Shown here: positions 7,908 through 11,475 of the stretch, one piece after another | Position numbering within the stretch: the stretch's first letter is position 1 | Layout: every line of letters starts with the position of its first letter | Assembly (NCBI GenBank): GCA_003560175.1 | Contig: PWIZ01000193.1 | Coordinates: 1 to 11,475 of the forward strand | DNA length: 11,475 nucleotides | Source of the DNA: Halomonas sp. | Lineage (GTDB): Bacteria; Pseudomonadota; Gammaproteobacteria; Pseudomonadales; Halomonadaceae | Direction: 5' to 3' | Notes under the pieces: model-generated | Databases searched by the model: none | Told to the model about the DNA's origin: nothing | The model's input: the letters and a program-made list of their open reading frames with translations, nothing else | Program-made: the position numbers and the translations under genes

Positions 7908-8187
7908 TATCGTCCTCCATGGGCGAGGTGAAGGGCGCCAGGGCCATGCCACCCTCTTCACCCTCGGTCAGGGTACGCACCCTGAGCTCGGCCTCGTCGA
8001 GACGGCGCTGGGCGTCGCGGGTCAGGCGAATGCCCTCCTCGAAGGCGGCCAGGGACGCCTCCAGCGAAAGCTCGCCCGACTCCAGTCGTTCCACCAGCCG
8101 CTCCAAACACTCGACGGTGGTGGCGAAGTCGACCGCTTCCGTCTCTTCGCTCTGCTGACCATCAGGCCGCTGCCTACGCTCCGCCAT
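7897..8187 (-). CDS. xseB: Exodeoxyribonuclease VII small subunit
   Basis: 96 residues (80 in E. coli, with extra length at both ends). The helical core VDFATTVECLERLVERLESGELSLEASLAAFEEGIRL... is diagnostic of XseB, which binds XseA to form the nuclease that trims single-stranded DNA. xseA is not in this window. The start is the ATG at 8187, preceded by GAGG with a 6-base spacer; the longer open frame (to 8325) would run across the promoter region and translate low-complexity Arg/Gly-rich sequence. It is the first gene of xseB-ispA-dxs-djlA, and the first three genes are in the common gammaproteobacterial order. Confidence 0.92.
   Translation of the reverse strand: MAERRQRPDGQQSEETEAVDFATTVECLERLVERLESGELSLEASLAAFEEGIRLTRDAQRRLDEAELRVRTLTEGEEGGMALAPFTSPMEDDSER
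7914..7918 (-). promoter_or_regulatory. Ribosome binding site that fixes the ispA GTG start
   Basis: GGAGG on the minus strand lies 6 bases before GTG at 7907. It is embedded in the last codons of xseB (Met-Glu-Asp), so the site and the xseB coding sequence constrain each other. Confidence 0.75.
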
Positions 8188-8234
8188 CGCTGTCCTCGCC
8201 CGTTTACGCCTGATCCGGCATCTCCAAAGGCGAC

Positions 8235-8240
8235 AGTATA
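8235..8240 (-). promoter_or_regulatory. Candidate -10 element for the xseB-ispA-dxs-djlA operon
   Basis: TATACT on the minus strand (5 of 6 to TATAAT) lies about 48 bases upstream of the xseB ATG. No convincing -35 is visible at 16-18 bases: the upstream spacer is a C7G5 run (8247-8258), and the nearest hexamer is GACGAC. Transcription would begin near 8228. Confidence 0.4.
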
Positions 8241-8266
8241 CACGCTCCCCCCCGGGGGTCGTCTGC

Positions 8267-8278
8267 CCCGGCGCCGGG
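8267..8278. repeat. 12-base GC palindrome between xseB and serA
   Basis: CCCGGCGCCGGG is a perfect palindrome in the 229-base divergent gap between xseB and serA. It could be an operator or a chance GC-rich structure. The gap also holds two CATGGC copies 12 bases apart (8292 and 8304). Confidence 0.25.
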
Positions 8279-8416
8279 AGGCCTTGACTTGCATGGCATT
8301 CATCATGGCGCCGCAGCATTTTCATCCTGGCTCACAGCCGGCGTGTGCTAGGATATGGCCTCTTTACCACACCTGACACTGCATGCGGCTCGCGCCGGAA
8401 AGAGGTTGATTCGACC

Positions 8417-9667
8417 ATGGCCAAGACGTCCCTGGACAAGAGCAAGATCAAGATCCTGCTGCTCGAGGGGGTACACCAGAGCGCAGTGGATAATCTGCGC
8501 AACGCCGGGTACTCGAACATCGAGCACCTGCCTACCTCGCTGGACGAGGCGGCGCTGATCGAGAAGGTCCGCGACGTGCACTTCATCGGCATTCGCTCGC
8601 GCTCCCAGCTCAACGAACGAGTCTTCGCCGCCGCCGAGAAGCTGGTGGCCGTGGGCTGTTTCTGCATCGGCACCAACCAGGTCGACCTCAACGCCGCCCT
8701 GGTACGCGGCATCCCGGTGTTCAATGCCCCCTACTCCAACACCCGTTCGGTGGCCGAGTTGGTGCTGGCAGAAGCCATCATGCTGCTTCGTGGCATCCCC
8801 GAAAAGAACGCCCTGGCCCACCGCGGCGGCTGGCAGAAGAGCGCCAGGAACTCCCACGAGGCCCGCGGCAAGACCCTGGGTGTCGTCGGCTACGGTAGCA
8901 TCGGTTCGCAGCTCTCGGTACTGGCCGAGTCGCTGGGCTTTGACGTCATCTTCTATGACGTGGTGGCCAAGCTCGGCATGGGCAACGCCCGCCAAGTAGC
9001 CAGCCTCGACGAGCTGCTGAGTCGCGCTGATGTGGTCAGCCTGCACGTGCCCGACCTGCCCTCCACCAAGTGGATGATCGGCGCCGAGCAGATCGCCCGC
9101 ATGAAGCAGGGTGGCATCCTGATCAACGCCGCTCGCGGCAGTGTGGTGGTGATCGAGGCCCTGGCCGAGGCGATCCAGGCCGGCAAGCTCAATGGGGCGG
9201 CCATCGACGTTTTCCCGGTGGAACCCAAGGGCAACAACGAGGAGTTCGAAAGCCCGCTACGCGGCCTGGACAACGTGATCCTCACCCCCCATATCGGCGG
9301 CTCCACCCTGGAGGCCCAGGAGAACATCGGCATCGAGGTCTCCGAGAAGCTGATCACCTACTCCGACAACGGCACCACCGTCACCTCGGTCAACTTCCCC
9401 GAGGTCGCCCTGCCGGCCCACCCGGACAAGCATCGCCTGCTGCACATCCACGACAACGTGCCGGGGGTACTTTCCGAGATCAACCGCGTTCTATCCGAAA
9501 ACAGCATCAACATTGCCGGCCAGTACCTGCAGACCAACGAGAAAGTCGGTTATGTGGTGATCGACGTCGACAAGGCCTATGGCCCCCAGGCCCTGGCCGC
9601 CCTGCGCCAGGTGGAGCACACCCTCAAGGTGCGGGTGCTCTACTCCGAGACCGGCCAGGACGACTGA
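8417..9667 (+). CDS. serA: D-3-phosphoglycerate dehydrogenase
   Basis: 416 residues (410 in E. coli), the short ACT-only type. The enzyme oxidises 3-phosphoglycerate to 3-phosphohydroxypyruvate with NAD, the first step of serine synthesis. The N-terminus MAKTSLDKSKIKILLLEGVH matches E. coli. The nucleotide-binding motif is VVGYGSIGSQ, and the catalytic Arg is in INAARGSVV. The catalytic Glu-His pair is represented by the VEP region and TPHIGGSTLEAQENIG. A C-terminal ACT domain (LLHIHDNVPGVLSEIN) is the site of serine feedback in this type. The frame is open to a GTG at 8345, but the ATG at 8417 fits the family and follows AGAGG at 8401-8405 (11-base spacer). TAGGAT at 8349-8354 is only a weak -10 candidate. 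The gene is monocistronic, ended by a strong terminator. Confidence 0.96.
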   Translation: MAKTSLDKSKIKILLLEGVHQSAVDNLRNAGYSNIEHLPTSLDEAALIEKVRDVHFIGIRSRSQLNERVFAAAEKLVAVGCFCIGTNQVDLNAALVRGIPVFNAPYSNTRSVAELVLAEAIMLLRGIPEKNALAHRGGWQKSARNSHEARGKTLGVVGYGSIGSQLSVLAESLGFDVIFYDVVAKLGMGNARQVASLDELLSRADVVSLHVPDLPSTKWMIGAEQIARMKQGGILINAARGSVVVIEALAEAIQAGKLNGAAIDVFPVEPKGNNEEFESPLRGLDNVILTPHIGGSTLEAQENIGIEVSEKLITYSDNGTTVTSVNFPEVALPAHPDKHRLLHIHDNVPGVLSEINRVLSENSINIAGQYLQTNEKVGYVVIDVDKAYGPQALAALRQVEHTLKVRVLYSETGQDD

Positions 9668-9694
9668 CCCCTCTCGCCACTGCCCACAAGACTC

Positions 9695-9728
9695 ACCGCC
9701 GCGTCGCCTCGACGCGGCGGTTTGCGTT
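9695..9728 (+). terminator. Rho-independent terminator of serA
   Basis: The arms CCGCCGCGTCG (9696-9706) and CGACGCGGCGG (9710-9720) pair perfectly over 11 bases around the loop CCT, with one further A-T pair at 9695/9721. TTTGCGTT follows. It lies 28 bases past the serA stop. The T-tract is short, but the stem is very stable. Confidence 0.85.
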
Positions 9729-9741
9729 GGTGGGCAACGCA
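9723..9741. repeat. Second small inverted repeat directly after the serA terminator
   Basis: TGCGTTG (9723-9729) and CAACGCA (9735-9741) form a 7-base stem with a 5-base loop, overlapping the tail of the terminator. It may be a back-up hairpin or a regulator site for the next gene. Nothing decides between these. Confidence 0.3.
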
Positions 9742-9832
9742 CTCGTTATCCATGGTCGAAGTGCACGGCCGCTATAGAGCACGCTAGCCTGGCGGAGAAC
9801 GCCTCCACATCGACAACCATCGGGAGACCTTG

Positions 9833-10618
<786 letters not shown>

Positions 10619-10691
10619 CCCGCGGCGCCACCGCCGAATTCGAGGCATCAGCGGCGAGCCTCAGGAGGTAATGGAAGTGATTTCCGCAGGC

Positions 10692-10720
10692 ACGACAGGC
10701 CGTGACCGACAGGGTATCCT
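10692..10720 (+). promoter_or_regulatory. Candidate sigma-70 promoter for the IclR-family regulator
   Basis: ACGACA (10692-10697, 4 of 6 to TTGACA) and TATCCT (10715-10720, 4 of 6 to TATAAT) are separated by 17 bases. The start would be near 10727, 33 bases before the GTG. The -10 lies inside the inverted repeat at 10709-10722. Confidence 0.35.
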
Positions 10721-10722
10721 GT
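10709..10722. promoter_or_regulatory. Inverted repeat over the -10, possible autoregulatory operator
   Basis: ACAGG-GTAT-CCTGT covers the predicted -10 of the regulator gene. CGACAGG also occurs as a direct repeat at 10693-10699 and 10707-10713, 14 bases apart. IclR-family regulators commonly bind their own promoters at imperfect palindromes. This use is inferred, and the sequence does not match an AllR or BhcR site that I know. Confidence 0.3.
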
Positions 10723-10759
10723 GGCCGACAAAGGGCAGACGATACAAGGAGAGTCGAGG

Positions 10760-11475
10760 GTGAGCGAAGTCAAGCGCAGGACGGCGGGGCGCCCCGCCGG
10801 ATCAGGGAAGGCCACCGGCGGCCACAGCCAGTCGCTGGTGCGTGGGCTCAACCTGCTCGAGCGACTCTCGGCGAGCCCCGGGGGCCTCGCGCTCTCGGAA
10901 CTGGCTGAGCAGGCCGACCTCGCCCCCTCCACCACCCACCGCCTGCTGCAGGCCCTGCAGGGCCAGGGGTTTGTCACCCAGGACAGCGAGCTCGGGGTGT
11001 GGAAGATCGACGTCAAGACCTTCCGCATCGGCAACAGCTTCCTGGAGGCCCGCGACTTCGTGGCCACCAGCCGCCCCTTCCTGCGCCGCCTCACCGCCCT
11101 GACCGGCGAGACCGCCAACCTGGGCATCCGCGACGACGGCACCGCGGTGTTCCTGGCCCAAAGCGAGTCGTCGCAGATGATGCGCATGATCACCCGGCTG
11201 GGCTCCCGGGCGCCGCTGCACGCCTCTGGCGTCGGCAAGGCGCTAATGGCCTGGCTACCCGACGACGAGCTCGAGCGCATCCTCGCCGAGCAGGGCCTGA
11301 CTTGCGTCACCGAGAACACCCTGCACACTCCCGAAGCGCTGCGCGCGGGCCTAGCCGAGATCCGCCGCCAGGGCTTCGCCTGCGACCGCGAGGAGCACGC
11401 CATCGGCCTGCACTGCGTGGCCGCCTGCGTTCACGATGAACACGGCATCCCGCTCGCCGCCATCTCGGTCTCCGG
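10760..11475 (+). CDS. IclR-family transcriptional regulator, AllR/BhcR-like (3' end beyond window)
   Basis: The first 238 codons are present, from GTG at 10760 with AAGGAG at 10746-10751 (8-base spacer); the gene runs off the window. After a basic tail (KRRTAGRPAGSGK), the winged helix-turn-helix is at about 24-90 (SLVRGLNLLERLSA, LALSELAEQADLAPSTTHRLLQALQGQGFV). The IclR effector domain follows (FLRRLTALTGETANLGIRDDG, LGSRAPLHASGVGKALMAWL, DREEHAIGLHCVAACV, LAAISVSG). These blocks follow E. coli AllR closely, including the Cys after GL-x and the C-terminal Ser in SVSG that line the glyoxylate pocket there. A glyoxylate or related 2-oxoacid effector is therefore inferred, either as an allantoin/glyoxylate regulator or as BhcR of the beta-hydroxyaspartate cycle. 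The target genes would be expected downstream, outside this window. Confidence 0.88.
   Translation, partial: MSEVKRRTAGRPAGSGKATGGHSQSLVRGLNLLERLSASPGGLALSELAEQADLAPSTTHRLLQALQGQGFVTQDSELGVWKIDVKTFRIGNSFLEARDFVATSRPFLRRLTALTGETANLGIRDDGTAVFLAQSESSQMMRMITRLGSRAPLHASGVGKALMAWLPDDELERILAEQGLTCVTENTLHTPEALRAGLAEIRRQGFACDREEHAIGLHCVAACVHDEHGIPLAAISVS

Noticed and set aside
6915..7931. 338-codon open frame antisense to ispA
   Set aside because: It is Gly/His/Gln-rich and without motifs, while the opposite strand carries both Asp-rich motifs of a prenyl synthase.
8284..8312. TTGACT at 8284-8289 as a serA -35
   Set aside because: The sequence 16-18 bases downstream (around GGCGCC) bears no resemblance to a -10.
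10623..10636. CGGCG-CCAC-CGCCG after the crotonase-like gene as a terminator
   Set aside because: It has a short stem followed by AATTCG rather than a T-run; it is weak evidence in GC-rich DNA.
10648..11403. 251-codon open frame on the minus strand at the window end
   Set aside because: It is antisense to the IclR-family gene, which has a strong ribosome binding site and clear helix-turn-helix and effector domains.

Overview
The window looks like chromosomal DNA from a high-GC gammaproteobacterium, most likely Halomonas or a close relative. This is judged from the close match of HemE, RibA, Dxs, SerA, TrhA and DjlA to E. coli/Pseudomonas-type proteins (recalled family sequences, not a search), the high GC, and the acidic secreted binding protein. 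There are no tRNA or rRNA genes, insertion sequences, CRISPR arrays or phage genes. It is mostly housekeeping sequence, and I do not see a new multigene system.

Layout. (1) 17-1042, minus: periplasmic binding protein of a general L-amino-acid ABC transporter (AapJ type). Upstream lie a near-consensus sigma-54 promoter (1113-1129) and an NtrC-like palindrome (1192-1208), which suggests nitrogen control. (2) 1274-2729, minus: hemE and a small VanZ-like membrane protein overlap by 8 bases. Divergent from them is ribA (2890-3525), and the gap between holds opposing promoter candidates and a 12-base palindrome. (3) 3612-4289, plus: a TrhA/hemolysin III membrane protein, convergent with the next cluster. 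(4) 4296-8187, minus: a tightly packed xseB-ispA-dxs-djlA operon. It supplies a subunit of exonuclease VII, farnesyl diphosphate synthase, the entry enzyme of the MEP isoprenoid pathway, and a membrane-anchored DnaJ-like co-chaperone. (5) 8417-9667, plus: serA, followed by a strong intrinsic terminator. (6) 9833-10618, plus: a crotonase-superfamily gene of the ECHDC3-like type, interrupted by an in-frame TAG at codon 32. (7) 10760 to the window end, plus: the first 238 codons of an IclR-family regulator resembling AllR/BhcR, which respond to glyoxylate.

The points most worth checking are the amber codon in the crotonase-like gene, together with its missing catalytic glutamates; the sigma-54/NtrC arrangement before the amino-acid binding protein; and djlA as the last gene of the isoprenoid operon.
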